The notes: generated from the sequence alone by a model not told the origin. 64,000 nucleotides of DNA from Peteryoungia rhizophila (GCF_004912145.1 NZ_STGT01000002.1:868001-932000); one strand, 5' to 3'. Counted from the first letter of the stretch, positions 17,861-26,532 are shown. Translations and numbers: made by a program.

Positions 17861-19087
17861 TCAACCCTTGGTCAGTTTGATGATTGTCGAATTGCCGCCG
17901 CCCCGCTGTTCGGTGACGGCGTAGACGGCGCCGTCGGGGCCGACCTTCACGTCGCGGATCCGGGCGTCAAGGGCGACGCGCTCTTCGTGGCTGACGCGAT
18001 CGTTTTCCATGTGAAGGACGACGACGCCCTGGCTAACGAGGCCACCGACGAGGAAGGCGCCCTTCCATTCCGGGATGGCATCGGCGTCATAATAGGCCAT
18101 GCCAGAGGGTGCGATGACCGGGTCCCAGTAATAGACCGGCTGCTCGGTATTGGTCATCTGGGTGACGCCGTCGCCGACTTCCGCGCCGCTGTATTCGACG
18201 CCGTATGTCACTTCCGGCCAGCCGTAATTCTTGCCGGCTTCGGGCAGGTTCAGCTCGTCGCCTCCCTTGGGGCCATGCTCCACTGTCCAGAGGCGGCCCT
18301 GGCCGTCCAAGGCTGCGGATTGCAGGTTGCGATGGCCGAGCGACCAGATTTCGGGCAACGCGCCGTCTTCGCCGGCAAAGGGGTTGCCGGGCAGGGCTTC
18401 GCCTGTCTGGCTGATGCGGAAGATCTTACCGAACCCGCTCTGCAGATCCTGGGCCTGGACACGTGGCTCGGCGTCGGAGCGCTCGCCGACGGTCACATAG
18501 AGTTCACCCTCGGGTCCGAAGACGAGGCGGGAACCAAAGTGCTTGTCGCCGTTATAACTCGGCATCTGCCTGAAGATCACACTGACATCCTCCAATGCGC
18601 CGCCGCCCTGATCGTCGGCGACCAGGCGTGCCGTGGCGACGGAAGTACCGTTGCCCTCTTCACGCGGTTCGGCAAAGGAGAAGAAGATCTTGCCCGAAGT
18701 CTCATAATCCGGAGCGAGTGCAACGTCGAGCAGCCCGCCCTGACCGTTGGCCAGGACTTCGGGGACGTTGGCGATCGCGGGGCCGGGTTTGCCGTCGGTG
18801 CCGATGATGTGCATGGCCCCCTGTTTGGCGGTCACGAGCATGCGACCATCGGGAAGGAATTCCATGGCCCAGAGATGCGGCAGGCCCTCGGCCACCACCT
18901 CGGTCTTGATCTTGGCCACCTCGGCAGGCTGAGGCGCGCGGGTCTGGCCACCGAAGGCCGGCTGCTGATCGGGCGCGTTGGGGGCATTGGTCTCGACCGG
19001 CGTGCCGGCCTGCTGGGCAAATACCGGCAACGTCGCGACGCTGAGGCTCAGCATGGTTCCGGCGAGAATGTGGGGCAGACGCTTCAT
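17861..19087 (-). CDS. PQQ-dependent aldose/sugar dehydrogenase, periplasmic (copy 2)
   Basis: The 408-residue protein has a signal peptide (MKRLPHILAGTMLSLSVATL, cleavage near PVFAQQ), a Pro/Asn-rich spacer to about residue 55, and the same beta-propeller as the gene at 12545. Blocks are LPHLWAMEFLPDGRMLVTAK, GQGGLLDVALAPDY, GDKHFGSRLVFG, SLGHRNLQSAAL, VEHGPKGGDELNLPEAG and NYGWPEVTYG. Periplasmic aldose oxidation with PQQ is inferred from the family. The ATG at 19087 has AGGAGG five bases upstream; the preceding TTG was not chosen. The copies are clearly diverged, so this is not a recent duplication. Confidence 0.9.
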   Translation of the reverse strand: MKRLPHILAGTMLSLSVATLPVFAQQAGTPVETNAPNAPDQQPAFGGQTRAPQPAEVAKIKTEVVAEGLPHLWAMEFLPDGRMLVTAKQGAMHIIGTDGKPGPAIANVPEVLANGQGGLLDVALAPDYETSGKIFFSFAEPREEGNGTSVATARLVADDQGGGALEDVSVIFRQMPSYNGDKHFGSRLVFGPEGELYVTVGERSDAEPRVQAQDLQSGFGKIFRISQTGEALPGNPFAGEDGALPEIWSLGHRNLQSAALDGQGRLWTVEHGPKGGDELNLPEAGKNYGWPEVTYGVEYSGAEVGDGVTQMTNTEQPVYYWDPVIAPSGMAYYDADAIPEWKGAFLVGGLVSQGVVVLHMENDRVSHEERVALDARIRDVKVGPDGAVYAVTEQRGGGNSTIIKLTKG

Positions 19088-19250
19088 CAATTCCTCCTGG
19101 TGTGATGGTTGGACCCGATCAACGCGTCAGGTGGGGCGAAAGCTCCCGATCGGCAGGGCACAGTGGATCACGCTTGCTTTATCCATCGGTGAGGAGGGCA
19201 GGCCGGAAACGAAGGAGCGGACCCTGAGGCCCGCTCGCGAATGTCCGATA

Positions 19251-20456
19251 TCATGCCGGCGTCTTGACCCAACTGCCTAGATACGGCGCGTTGGCGAAGA
19301 TCTTCTCCCGGTCTCGCCAGATGGCGGGCAGGGCGAGGATGCCGAGGGCAGCAACAGTGATGAAGGTCTTGGTCAACTGCGACAGTTCCGGCGTGCGGGC
19401 GTCGATATAGTAGACCGCATAGACGATCAGCACGTGCCAGACATAGATCTGCAGCGAATGCCGGCCGAGCAGCTGCAGGAAATTCAATGTGAAAACACTG
19501 GTGATCGTGGAGGCGATCTTACGGATCAGCGCGTTTTCGTGACGCGGGCCGGCGATCAGGATCCAGGCGATGCCATAGGCGACCGCTGCGAAATTGAGCA
19601 GATACACCGGACCGAAGTCGGCGCGGACTTCCATCAGGCCGAATTTCTCCAGTACGAAGCCGGGCATGAAGCCGTGGGCGGTCGCGATACGGAGCGGCAG
19701 GAAGAAGAGCGTGACGGCGAGCGCCGTCCACACCAGCGTGGTGCGGTTGGGGTCGAAGACCTTCTGCCACTCGATCTTTTTCATCGAGGTCAGCGTGCCC
19801 GCGATGATGCCGGCGAAGAAGACGATCTGCCAGCCGAGGAGGTTGAAGGAGACGCGCAGGCCCTCCTCATCCGGAGCGCCGGCGAGCCAGGCATCGAGCG
19901 GATAGGTGACGATTCGATGCAGGCCGAGCTGCGCCGCGAGCCAGACGAGCAGGGAGCCGATGGCGACGCCCAGCCAGTGACCGCGCAGGCAGAGCCAGAT
20001 GACCACGGGCGCAAACACCATGTAGGCGATGTACTGGGGCAGGATGTCCATGAAGGTGGGCTGCACCAGGAAGGTGGCAATGGGCGCCAGGGAACTCGGT
20101 TCGAGCAGGCTCGCATCACCCAGCCAGTTGTTCCAGGCAGAGGCGGCGCCAGGCAGGACCAGTTGCAGGGCGAGAACGATGAGGATGATCGCCATGGCGT
20201 AGCGATAGAGCTCAAGCGCCCGCGACCAGATCTTGTCACGGCCGACAGCATAGCCATCCTTCATCATCTTACGGCTGTAGACCATGCCGGTCAGCAGACC
20301 AGAAAGGAAGACGAAGCCTTGCGCATCCTCGACGAAGGCGAGGTTGCGATGGTTGATTTCAACGAGCCAAAGGCCCCCCGTGAACACCAGGTGGTTGATC
20401 AGCATGAAGACGAGGAAGTAACCCCGCATGCCGTCGATCACATCCAATCTTTTCAC
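19251..20456 (-). CDS. opgC: OpgC-type acyltransferase of osmoregulated periplasmic glucans
   Basis: This membrane protein of 401 residues has about ten hydrophobic helices and the OpgC/acyltransferase-3 signature near the N-terminus (KRLDVIDGMRGYFLVFMLINH), with FVEDAQGFVFLSGLLTG following. OpgC adds succinyl groups to osmoregulated periplasmic (cyclic) glucans. The late motif LLGRHSLQIYVWHVLIVYA is also typical. I prefer the GTG at 20456 (GGGAG seven bases upstream, directly before KRLDV) over the ATG ten codons earlier. It stands alone on this strand; glucan synthase is not in the window. Confidence 0.88.
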   Translation of the reverse strand: MKRLDVIDGMRGYFLVFMLINHLVFTGGLWLVEINHRNLAFVEDAQGFVFLSGLLTGMVYSRKMMKDGYAVGRDKIWSRALELYRYAMAIILIVLALQLVLPGAASAWNNWLGDASLLEPSSLAPIATFLVQPTFMDILPQYIAYMVFAPVVIWLCLRGHWLGVAIGSLLVWLAAQLGLHRIVTYPLDAWLAGAPDEEGLRVSFNLLGWQIVFFAGIIAGTLTSMKKIEWQKVFDPNRTTLVWTALAVTLFFLPLRIATAHGFMPGFVLEKFGLMEVRADFGPVYLLNFAAVAYGIAWILIAGPRHENALIRKIASTITSVFTLNFLQLLGRHSLQIYVWHVLIVYAVYYIDARTPELSQLTKTFITVAALGILALPAIWRDREKIFANAPYLGSWVKTPA

Positions 20457-20646
20457 GTTCGACTCCCGAGTTGGCCCCCCGGTCACCCGCGGCGGCGATC
20501 TTCATCCGCATCGTGTTGAGAATGCGGCGTCAGGCCCAGTCGGGGCCGGTTCTCGCGGGAGGAACGGAACTTTTCCATAAAAGTTCCCCGATAAATTGCT
20601 CACGGATCCGTGCCCTGAAGTTGAGCGGGGAGACAAGTGGCGCGAA

Positions 20647-21774
20647 TCAGAGGCCCAGGAATGCGAGCATGATGAAGGTGGCGAAAAGGACGAAATGGGT
20701 CATTCCTTCAATCGCATTCGTCTCGCCGTCGTTGAGATTGATGGCGGCCGCAACGAGGGTAATGGCCACCATCGTCGTCTGCACCGGGGTCATGGCCATG
20801 ACGAAAGGCTGGCCGGTGTAGAGCGCGATCGCTTCCATGACCGGCACGGTCAGGATAACGGTCGAGAGTGAGGCACCCATGGCGATGTTGACCACGGCCT
20901 GCATGCGGTTTCGCAAGGCTGCGCGCAGGGCGGTGAGGATTTCGGGCGCGGCCGAGATCCCGGCAACGAGGATCGCAGTCAGCGCGATCGGCGCGCCGGT
21001 GCCTTCGAGGCCGGCATCCATCATGACTGACATGATCTCGGCCAGCACGCCGATCAGGACGACGCCGAAGAGGATCACGGCGATAGACCAAATCGTCGAC
21101 CCCTCCTGCGCTTCCTCAGCGACGGGAGCCTCTTCGGCCTGGAGTAATGCCGACGGCTGGTCCCAGGGGCGAGCGGATTGGCGGCCGGGATAGCTGTAGG
21201 AAAAGAAGTAGCTGTGCGTACCCACCTGCATGCGCAGGAAGAGCGCGTAGAGGGCGATCATCGCACCGATGGTGAAGACGGAATAGTATTGCCAGCGGTC
21301 GCGGGGCACGAATTCCGGCACGATCATCGAGATGCCCATGGCCGTCAGGATCATCACGCCGTAGGTCTTGCCACTGTCGTCATTGTAGGATTGCTCGCCG
21401 TGCTTCAAGCCTCCGAGCAGAGCGGCAAGGCCGAGGATGCCGTTGATATCCAGCATCACCGCGGAATAGATCGTGTCGCGCACCAGGGTGGGTGAGGATC
21501 CGTTGTTCATCATGATGGCGAGGATGAGCACCTCCACTGCGACGGCGGACAATGTCAGAATCATCGTGCCATAGGGATCGCCGACCTTGTGGGCGAGGAT
21601 CTCGGCGTGATGGGCGACGCGCATCGAGCCGACGACGATGGCCGCGATCAGGATGGCAGCACCGATCAGCGAGGCCGCCTGTCCCATTTCCAGCACCGCA
21701 TGTTCAGAGAACCAGGCAATGATGGCGACGGCGATCGGGATGAGGAGAAGTCTTTCCTGCCTGATGAGGGACAC
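20647..21774 (-). CDS. calcium:proton antiporter (CaCA superfamily, ChaA/Cax type)
   Basis: The 375-residue protein has two homologous Na/Ca-exchanger repeats. Their signature acidic residues are in LSAVAVEVLILAIMMNNG (first repeat) and AAPEILTALRAALRNRMQAV (second). Between the repeats lies an acidic cytosolic loop (LLQAEEAPVAEEAQEG), as in ChaA-like exporters. It should extrude Ca2+, possibly Na+ or K+, in exchange for protons. I start it at the GTG at 21774 (AAGGAAC upstream) because homologues begin near this point; the open frame continues upstream without resembling the family. Confidence 0.88.
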   Translation of the reverse strand: MSLIRQERLLLIPIAVAIIAWFSEHAVLEMGQAASLIGAAILIAAIVVGSMRVAHHAEILAHKVGDPYGTMILTLSAVAVEVLILAIMMNNGSSPTLVRDTIYSAVMLDINGILGLAALLGGLKHGEQSYNDDSGKTYGVMILTAMGISMIVPEFVPRDRWQYYSVFTIGAMIALYALFLRMQVGTHSYFFSYSYPGRQSARPWDQPSALLQAEEAPVAEEAQEGSTIWSIAVILFGVVLIGVLAEIMSVMMDAGLEGTGAPIALTAILVAGISAAPEILTALRAALRNRMQAVVNIAMGASLSTVILTVPVMEAIALYTGQPFVMAMTPVQTTMVAITLVAAAINLNDGETNAIEGMTHFVLFATFIMLAFLGL

Positions 21775-21900
21775 GGCTCGTTCCTTGTGATGGCGTGCGC
21801 TGGAAACGGGTAACTCTGGCCGCTGTTCCGACGATGTCCGGCTTCGATTTGCGGTCCGCCGGATTTGATGGAATAATCGCATCAGAGGAGGAAAGTGGCC

Positions 21901-22170
21901 ATGGTGAAGATCATCTATGAGATCGTCCAACATGATGGAGGCTGGGCCTATCGCCTGGGAGGCGTCTATTCGGAAGCCTTCGCGACGCATGACCAGGCCC
22001 TGGAGGCGGTCAGGATCGTCATGGCCGAGCAGCAGGTCGGCGACGAGAGCGTGACGATCAGCTATCAGGACGAAAGCGGTCGCTGGCACGAGGAATACAG
22101 CGATGGGGGAGACCGCCCCGAAGTGGAAGTGGTCGACAGTTTCGAGGGCGAAGCGCCGCCATCTCCCTGA
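21901..22170 (+). CDS. DUF2188-like small hypothetical protein
   Basis: The 89-residue protein begins MVKIIYEIVQHDGGWAYRLG, continues SEAFATHDQALEAVRIVMAEQ and VTISYQDESGRWHEEY, and ends in an acidic tail. This matches the small alpha/beta fold of DUF2188: a Gly-Gly-Trp strand, a helix after THDQALEA and a closing strand. Function unknown. GGAGG nine bases upstream of the ATG supports 21901 rather than the GTG two codons earlier, where spacing would be three bases. It diverges from the calcium antiporter gene. Confidence 0.75.
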   Translation: MVKIIYEIVQHDGGWAYRLGGVYSEAFATHDQALEAVRIVMAEQQVGDESVTISYQDESGRWHEEYSDGGDRPEVEVVDSFEGEAPPSP

Positions 22171-22223
22171 CCTGTCGGGGCGAATCGAATCAAAGGCTTG
22201 GTCGATTGCGCTGGAGTGTTGAT

Positions 22224-23150
22224 TCAGCGCGGCAGGTTGTTCGAACCCTTGCTGCCGCCGGTCCTTATCCAGTCGCCGAGCCCCGCGACGAGCGCATCGA
22301 ACGTGGTGCGAAACCGTGGCACCGTCCTCAAGTTTTCATGCATCACAACAAAGGTCTCGAGCGCGAGTTCTAGCGTGCCTGGCAGGATCTCCACGAGGTC
22401 GGGTTCGCGGGCGCCGATCGCATTCTGGCACATGCCTATCCCGAGACCTGCGCGGATCGCTGCCAGCTGGACGAGATTGCTGTCGGCGCGAAAGTCGAAT
22501 GTCACGTCTGCGAGATGCGGGCGGGTTTTCAGCAGGTCCCTGATATAGGCGAGCTGTCGATCGAAGCCGATCAGGCGATGCTTCGTCAATTCTTCCAACG
22601 ATTGGGGCATGCCGTGGCGGTCGAGATAGCTGCGATGGGCGTGAAAGCCGAGCGATATGAAACCGATCCGGCGACTGACCAGGGCAGACTGGGTCGGCCG
22701 CACCATGCGGATGGCAATATCCGCTTCCTGCTGCAGCAGGTCCTCGATCAAATCAGAGGCGGAGAGTTCGATCTCCAGGTCCGGGTGGGCCTCCTGAAGT
22801 CGGGCGAGGATGGGCGGCAGTGTTTCGGCCGCGATGACTTCGCTCGCGCTGATGCGAACCGTGCCGCGCACTTCCTCCATGTCGCCGGAGGCGATGCGCG
22901 CGAGGGCCGAGGACATGGCGGCCATCGTCTTTGCATGGCCCTGCATGGCGAGCGCCTTCTCGGTCGGCAACAGTCCCTGCTGGGTTCTCAGAAATAGCGG
23001 TGCTCCAAAGGCGCGTTCCAGCGCCTCTATGTGGCGACCGGCCGTCGGTTGGGTCAGGCCGAGGGACCGTGCGGCAGCGGACAGCGACCCCGTTTCGAGG
23101 ACGGCGAGAAAGGTGCGGAAATAATCCCAGCTGATTTGATCGAGTGCCAT
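22224..23150 (-). CDS. LysR-family transcriptional regulator
   Basis: The 308-residue regulator has an N-terminal helix-turn-helix (WDYFRTFLAVLETGSLSAAA, then LTQPTAGRHIEALERAFG) and a substrate-binding domain from about 92. That domain includes GTVRISASEVIAAETLPPIL and AIRAGLGIGMCQNAIG. It is divergent from a reductase gene across a 93-base intergenic region, the usual arrangement in which a LysR protein controls its neighbour. No good ribosome site precedes the ATG. The effector is unknown. Confidence 0.92.
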   Translation of the reverse strand: MALDQISWDYFRTFLAVLETGSLSAAARSLGLTQPTAGRHIEALERAFGAPLFLRTQQGLLPTEKALAMQGHAKTMAAMSSALARIASGDMEEVRGTVRISASEVIAAETLPPILARLQEAHPDLEIELSASDLIEDLLQQEADIAIRMVRPTQSALVSRRIGFISLGFHAHRSYLDRHGMPQSLEELTKHRLIGFDRQLAYIRDLLKTRPHLADVTFDFRADSNLVQLAAIRAGLGIGMCQNAIGAREPDLVEILPGTLELALETFVVMHENLRTVPRFRTTFDALVAGLGDWIRTGGSKGSNNLPR

Positions 23151-23243
23151 ACATTATTGTATATCAAATGAACGTTCTTTTGCAATTTTGAATATCAAGC
23201 GGGAATGGCAAAGTCACTCCAGTTCAAACCACAGGAGATGACG

Positions 23244-24281
23244 ATGACAGACCTTCCCACGACCTCGCTGCAGGCTCCTCTCGCACTAGTGCTCGGCGCC
23301 ACAGGCGGCCTCGGCGGTGCACTTGCCGAAGCACTGCTGCAGCGCGGCTACCGCGTTCGTGCCATGCACAGGGCGCCGGACAAGCAGCGCCTGATGCGCC
23401 CACGTTACGAATGGGTGTCAGGGGATGCCATGATCTCAGGTGATGTGCTGCGGGCCGCTGAAGGCGCCAGTGTCATCGTTCACGGCGTCAATCCGCCAGG
23501 CTACCAGAACTGGGGTGAACTGGTTCTTCCGATGATCGACAACACGATCGCCGCCGCCCATGCGGTGGGTGCGCGTATCCTGATGCCGGGCACGATCTAC
23601 AATTTCGGCGCCGACACCTTTCCGCTTCTGAAGGAGGACAGCCGGCAGGCGCCGCAGACCGTGAAGGGCAAGATCCGCGTCGAGCTCGAGCAGCGTCTCG
23701 AGCAGGCGGCAGGCGAGGGTGTGCCTGTGATCATCGTCCGGGCCGGCGACTTCTTCGGGCCAGATGCCGGTAATAACTGGTTCGCACAGAGCTTGGTCCA
23801 GCCGGGCAAACCGGTGCGTTTCGCCCTCAATCCCGGCCGCAAGGGTGTCGGACATGCCTGGGCCTATCTGCCGGATGTGGCGGAAACCTTCATTCGGCTT
23901 CTCGATCGGGCAGACGAGCTGCCGCGCTTTGCCCGTTTTCACATGGACGGCCACTATGATCATGACGGGATGCAGATGGTTCGAGCGATCGGCAGGGCCG
24001 TTGGTCGTCCCTATATCCTCTCGTTCGGCTTTCCCTGGCGGCTGGCCGGTCTCGCCCGTGCCTTCGTGCCGCTGATCAAGGAACTGCATGAAATGCGGTA
24101 TCTTTGGCGGGAGACGATCCGGCTCGACAATGGCGCGCTTCGCGGGTTTCTCGGCGAGGAGCCGCATACGCCGATCGACCACGCCGTAATGGTCACGCTG
24201 GAGAGCCTGGGTTGCCTTCCCAATCCCGGAACCATGACTGCTTCAGAGGGCGCACGGCTGATGGCTGAGGGCGGACGATGA
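23244..24281 (+). CDS. NAD(P)-dependent epimerase/dehydratase-family reductase
   Basis: This 345-residue extended short-chain dehydrogenase starts with the NAD-binding Rossmann motif ALVLGATGGLGGALAEALL. It has VIVHGVNPPGYQNW, a Tyr in GTIYNFGADTFPL, and VIIVRAGDFFGPDAG with VGHAWAYLPDVAETFIRLL. The Tyr of the usual YxxxK motif is present but the Lys is not clear, so catalysis may be altered. I chose the second of two ATGs: AGGAG abuts the ATG at 23238 but is six bases from 23244. The stop overlaps the next gene by four bases. The divergent LysR gene is its likely regulator. Confidence 0.85.
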   Translation: MTDLPTTSLQAPLALVLGATGGLGGALAEALLQRGYRVRAMHRAPDKQRLMRPRYEWVSGDAMISGDVLRAAEGASVIVHGVNPPGYQNWGELVLPMIDNTIAAAHAVGARILMPGTIYNFGADTFPLLKEDSRQAPQTVKGKIRVELEQRLEQAAGEGVPVIIVRAGDFFGPDAGNNWFAQSLVQPGKPVRFALNPGRKGVGHAWAYLPDVAETFIRLLDRADELPRFARFHMDGHYDHDGMQMVRAIGRAVGRPYILSFGFPWRLAGLARAFVPLIKELHEMRYLWRETIRLDNGALRGFLGEEPHTPIDHAVMVTLESLGCLPNPGTMTASEGARLMAEGGR

Positions 24282-24658
24282 GCAGCGCAGCGTCCGTTTC
24301 CTCGATGCCTCGACCTGGCTTCCGCGCTCTTGCGGTGCTCACCCTCGTCGGGATCGCCGCCCAGTTCTTCCTTGCCGGGATGACGGTATTCGGGGCCGGG
24401 ACCGGATGGGAGGCACATGCTGCAACCGGTGGGGCCGTGGGTCTGCCGATCCTCGGGCTTTTCCTGATGTCATTCCTTGCCGGTCTGCGCGAGCATCGCC
24501 GGATGGCGAGTGTCCTGTTTACCCTCTATCTGCTTCAGGTCACGCTCGCGGCGGTCGGTCAGGGCCAGCCGCTGATCGGGGCGCTGCATCCTGTCAACGG
24601 GTTGCTTATGGGCTTGCTCGCGGCGCGTCTCAACTTTCGGCTGGGGTTTCGCCGTTGA
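24278..24658 (+). CDS. DUF6220-like small membrane protein
   Basis: The 126-residue protein has four predicted membrane helices: ALAVLTLVGIAAQFFLAGM, GGAVGLPILGLFLMSFLAG, SVLFTLYLLQVTLAAVG and HPVNGLLMGLLAARL. Conserved-looking features are QFFLAGMTVFG, WEAHAATGG and GALHPVNGLLM, matching small four-helix DUF6220-type proteins with membrane-buried His residues. The ATG overlaps the upstream reductase stop (ATGA), indicating coupled translation. Function unknown; membrane association with the reductase pathway is only inferred. Confidence 0.78.
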   Translation: MSSAASVSSMPRPGFRALAVLTLVGIAAQFFLAGMTVFGAGTGWEAHAATGGAVGLPILGLFLMSFLAGLREHRRMASVLFTLYLLQVTLAAVGQGQPLIGALHPVNGLLMGLLAARLNFRLGFRR

Positions 24659-24678
24659 GGTTGCGACACGTCAACAAG

Positions 24679-24707
24679 AAAAGGGCTCCCGGTTTCGCGG
24701 GAGCCCT
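24679..24707 (-). terminator. terminator of the old yellow enzyme gene (possibly bidirectional)
   Basis: A ten-base-pair stem AGGGCTCCCG/CGGGAGCCCT has a six-base loop. Reading leftward, the 3' arm runs into TTTTCTTG. The opposite side has a weaker tract (CTCTG). Confidence 0.82.
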
Positions 24708-24714
24708 CTGCATA

Positions 24715-25815
24715 TCAGGCGAGAGCCGGATAGGTGATGTAGCCCTCGGCGCCGCCGCCATAGAGCGTCGCCTGGTCCAGTGGATTGAGCGCGGTGTCTT
24801 CCTTCAGGCGACGGACGAGGTCCGGGTTGGCAATGAAGGGGCGGCCGAAAGCCACGAGATCGGCGTAACCGCTGTCGACCGCCTCGATTGCCGAGGCGCG
24901 GTCATAGCCGTTGTTGACGATCCAGGCGCCCTTGCCGCCGGCGTCACGATAGGCGGCTTTCAGCGCCTTCCAGTCGAAGGGCAGGACGTCACGCGCGCCA
25001 CCGGTCGCACCTTCGATGACATGCACGAAGGCCAGATCGTATTTCGCCAGCGCTTCGACGAGTGCGGTGTAGACGGCCTTCGGATCCGGATCGGAGACGT
25101 CATTGGCCGGTGTCGTCGGTGAAATGCGGATGCCGGTCTTGTCGGCGCCGATTTCCTTGGTCACGGCTTCGACGACTTCCAGCGTCAGGCGGATGCGGTT
25201 CTCGATCGAGCCACCATATTGATCCGTGCGCTGGTTGCTGTTCGAACGCATGAACTGCTCGAGCAGATAGCCATTGGCAGCGTGGATCTCGACGCCGTCG
25301 AAACCGGCCACCACGGCCGCGCGGGCGGCCTTGCGATAGTCTTCGATGATGCCGGCAAGTTCGGCGGTCTCAAGGGCGCGAGGTTCGGAGGTTTCGACGA
25401 AGGCGCCGGAGCCGTCCGCGTTCAGGACATAGGTCTTGGACTTGGCCGCAATGGAGGAAGGGGCGACCGGCTTGCCGTCATTCGGCTGCAGGCTGGTGTG
25501 GGAGATGCGGCCGACATGCCAGATCTGAGTGACAATCTTGCCGCCCGCCTGGTGGACGGCGTCCGTCACCGTCTTCCAGCCATCAATGGCTTCGGATTTG
25601 TAGAGACCCGGCACATCGGCATAGCCTTGCGCCTGATGGGTGATCGCCGTGCCTTCGCTGATGATCAGGCCGGCCGTCGCGCGCTGGCGATAATATTCGA
25701 CGTTGAGATCGTTCGGAACGGCGCCCGGCGAACGATTGCGCGTCAGCGGCGCCATGGCAATGCGGTTGGAAAGGGCGATGCTGCCGACGGATGTCGGTTC
25801 AAAAAGTCTGGACAT
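24715..25815 (-). CDS. nemA: old yellow enzyme family alkene reductase (NemA-like)
   Basis: The 366-residue FMN enzyme shows IAMAPLTRNRSPGAVPN, TQIWHVGRISH, and GFDGVEIHAANGYLLEQFMRSNSNQRTDQYGGSIENR with the FMN/substrate His-Asn pair. These are hallmarks of NemA/xenobiotic reductases, which reduce electrophilic alkenes, quinones and nitro compounds with NAD(P)H. GAGAGG sits four bases before the ATG. The adjacent ArsR-type regulator gene lies 59 bases upstream on the same strand and could control it. Confidence 0.94.
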   Translation of the reverse strand: MSRLFEPTSVGSIALSNRIAMAPLTRNRSPGAVPNDLNVEYYRQRATAGLIISEGTAITHQAQGYADVPGLYKSEAIDGWKTVTDAVHQAGGKIVTQIWHVGRISHTSLQPNDGKPVAPSSIAAKSKTYVLNADGSGAFVETSEPRALETAELAGIIEDYRKAARAAVVAGFDGVEIHAANGYLLEQFMRSNSNQRTDQYGGSIENRIRLTLEVVEAVTKEIGADKTGIRISPTTPANDVSDPDPKAVYTALVEALAKYDLAFVHVIEGATGGARDVLPFDWKALKAAYRDAGGKGAWIVNNGYDRASAIEAVDSGYADLVAFGRPFIANPDLVRRLKEDTALNPLDQATLYGGGAEGYITYPALA

Positions 25816-25874
25816 GAAACCTCTCGGGGGTTTCCAATGATGGGAAGGTTCATTGGGAAACCCGATGTGGGGCT

Positions 25875-26168
25875 TCAGAGTGTTCCGTTCAAGGTCTTTA
25901 CGAACTCGGCGATGGCATCTTCGTTGCGGCGGTAGAGAACCCGCTGGCCGACGCGTTTCGAGCTGATCAGGCCTGCACGCTGCAGGGTTGCGAGATGGGC
26001 GGATACGGCGGACTGGGACAGGCCCGACCGTTCGAACTGCCCGGCGCTGATGCCCTCGGCGGCATCTTCCTTGGGCACGCCGAAAAACTCTTTCGGGTCC
26101 TTCAGCCAGATCAACATTTCCATGCGTGCTGGATGTGCCAGCGCCTTCATCACGTCCTCCAGGAACAT
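25875..26168 (-). CDS. ArsR-family winged-helix transcriptional regulator
   Basis: The 97-residue protein shows VMKALAHPARMEMLIWLKDP, then the helix-turn-helix LSQSAVSAHLATLQRAGLI and a wing (SKRVGQRVLYRRNEDAI). It lacks the metal-binding CxC of classical ArsR, so it probably does not sense arsenic. I use the ATG at 26168 because GGAGGGG precedes it. It is in line with the downstream alkene reductase gene. The same type of ArsR gene flanks the AbcR/lsrB locus in other rhizobia, as I recall. Confidence 0.88.
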   Translation of the reverse strand: MFLEDVMKALAHPARMEMLIWLKDPKEFFGVPKEDAAEGISAGQFERSGLSQSAVSAHLATLQRAGLISSKRVGQRVLYRRNEDAIAEFVKTLNGTL

Positions 26169-26300
26169 GTCCCCTCCAATGCGAGCAGCCAAATCAAATC
26201 TGTGGCGGTCCGAACACTGGGCGTCCGCGTTACCGTGGACGGCGTCAGTTCCGCCTGACGCATAAACGTGGAATCGAACTTATCGTTCCATCGAGAAAAC

Positions 26301-26437
26301 AAAAAAAGAGGGCCACCGGAAAACCAGGGCCCTTTGAATTGTGAAGGTCAAAAACCTCCAGAGGGGAACAGCTGCTGCGGTGGAACTGGGAGGAAAAAGC
26401 CACCATGTGCATCAGCTGTGTGCGATATGGTGGTTTT
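26301..26437 (-). ncRNA. abcR: AbcR-type (alpha-r15 family) trans-acting small RNA
   Basis: The intergenic space between the ArsR and lsrB genes contains a complete minus-strand transcription unit. Next to the predicted start is a 5' hairpin with arms CCACCAT (26433-26427) and ATGGTGG (26406-26400). It is followed by a single-stranded pyrimidine stretch TTTTTCCTCCCAG, complementary to Shine-Dalgarno sequences, and a second CCCCTCTGGAGG element. The end is a hairpin GGGCC/GGCCC with seven T residues. This matches Hfq-dependent AbcR sRNAs, which silence ABC-transporter mRNAs. In Agrobacterium and Sinorhizobium, as I recall, AbcR genes lie beside lsrB/vtlR. The 5' end is inferred from the promoter. 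Only one copy is visible, though many rhizobia have two. Confidence 0.75.
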
Positions 26438-26443
26438 TTGTGC

Positions 26444-26478
26444 AGTGTACAATGCTTTTTTATGCATGTCAGGCATGC
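26444..26478 (-). promoter_or_regulatory. promoter of the AbcR-type sRNA with overlapping dyad
   Basis: Minus-strand hexamers CTGACA (26472-26467) and TACACT (26449-26444) are separated by exactly 17 bases, a good housekeeping-sigma promoter. The -35 box lies inside a perfect dyad with GCATG/CATGC arms (26464-26478), a candidate operator. The LysR regulator LsrB/VtlR, encoded next door and known in relatives to activate an abcR gene, is the obvious candidate; this is inferred. Confidence 0.65.
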
Positions 26479-26532
26479 GTGAGTTGCAACTCTGTGTGCT
26501 GAGCCCACAAACAAGGCAGCCCGAGGGTTGCT

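Noticed and set aside
26400..26440. possible plus-strand terminator (CCACCAT...ATGGTGG followed by six T)
   Set aside because: No plus-strand gene leads into it; the same stem is better explained as the 5' hairpin of the minus-strand sRNA, whose A-run gives the T-run.
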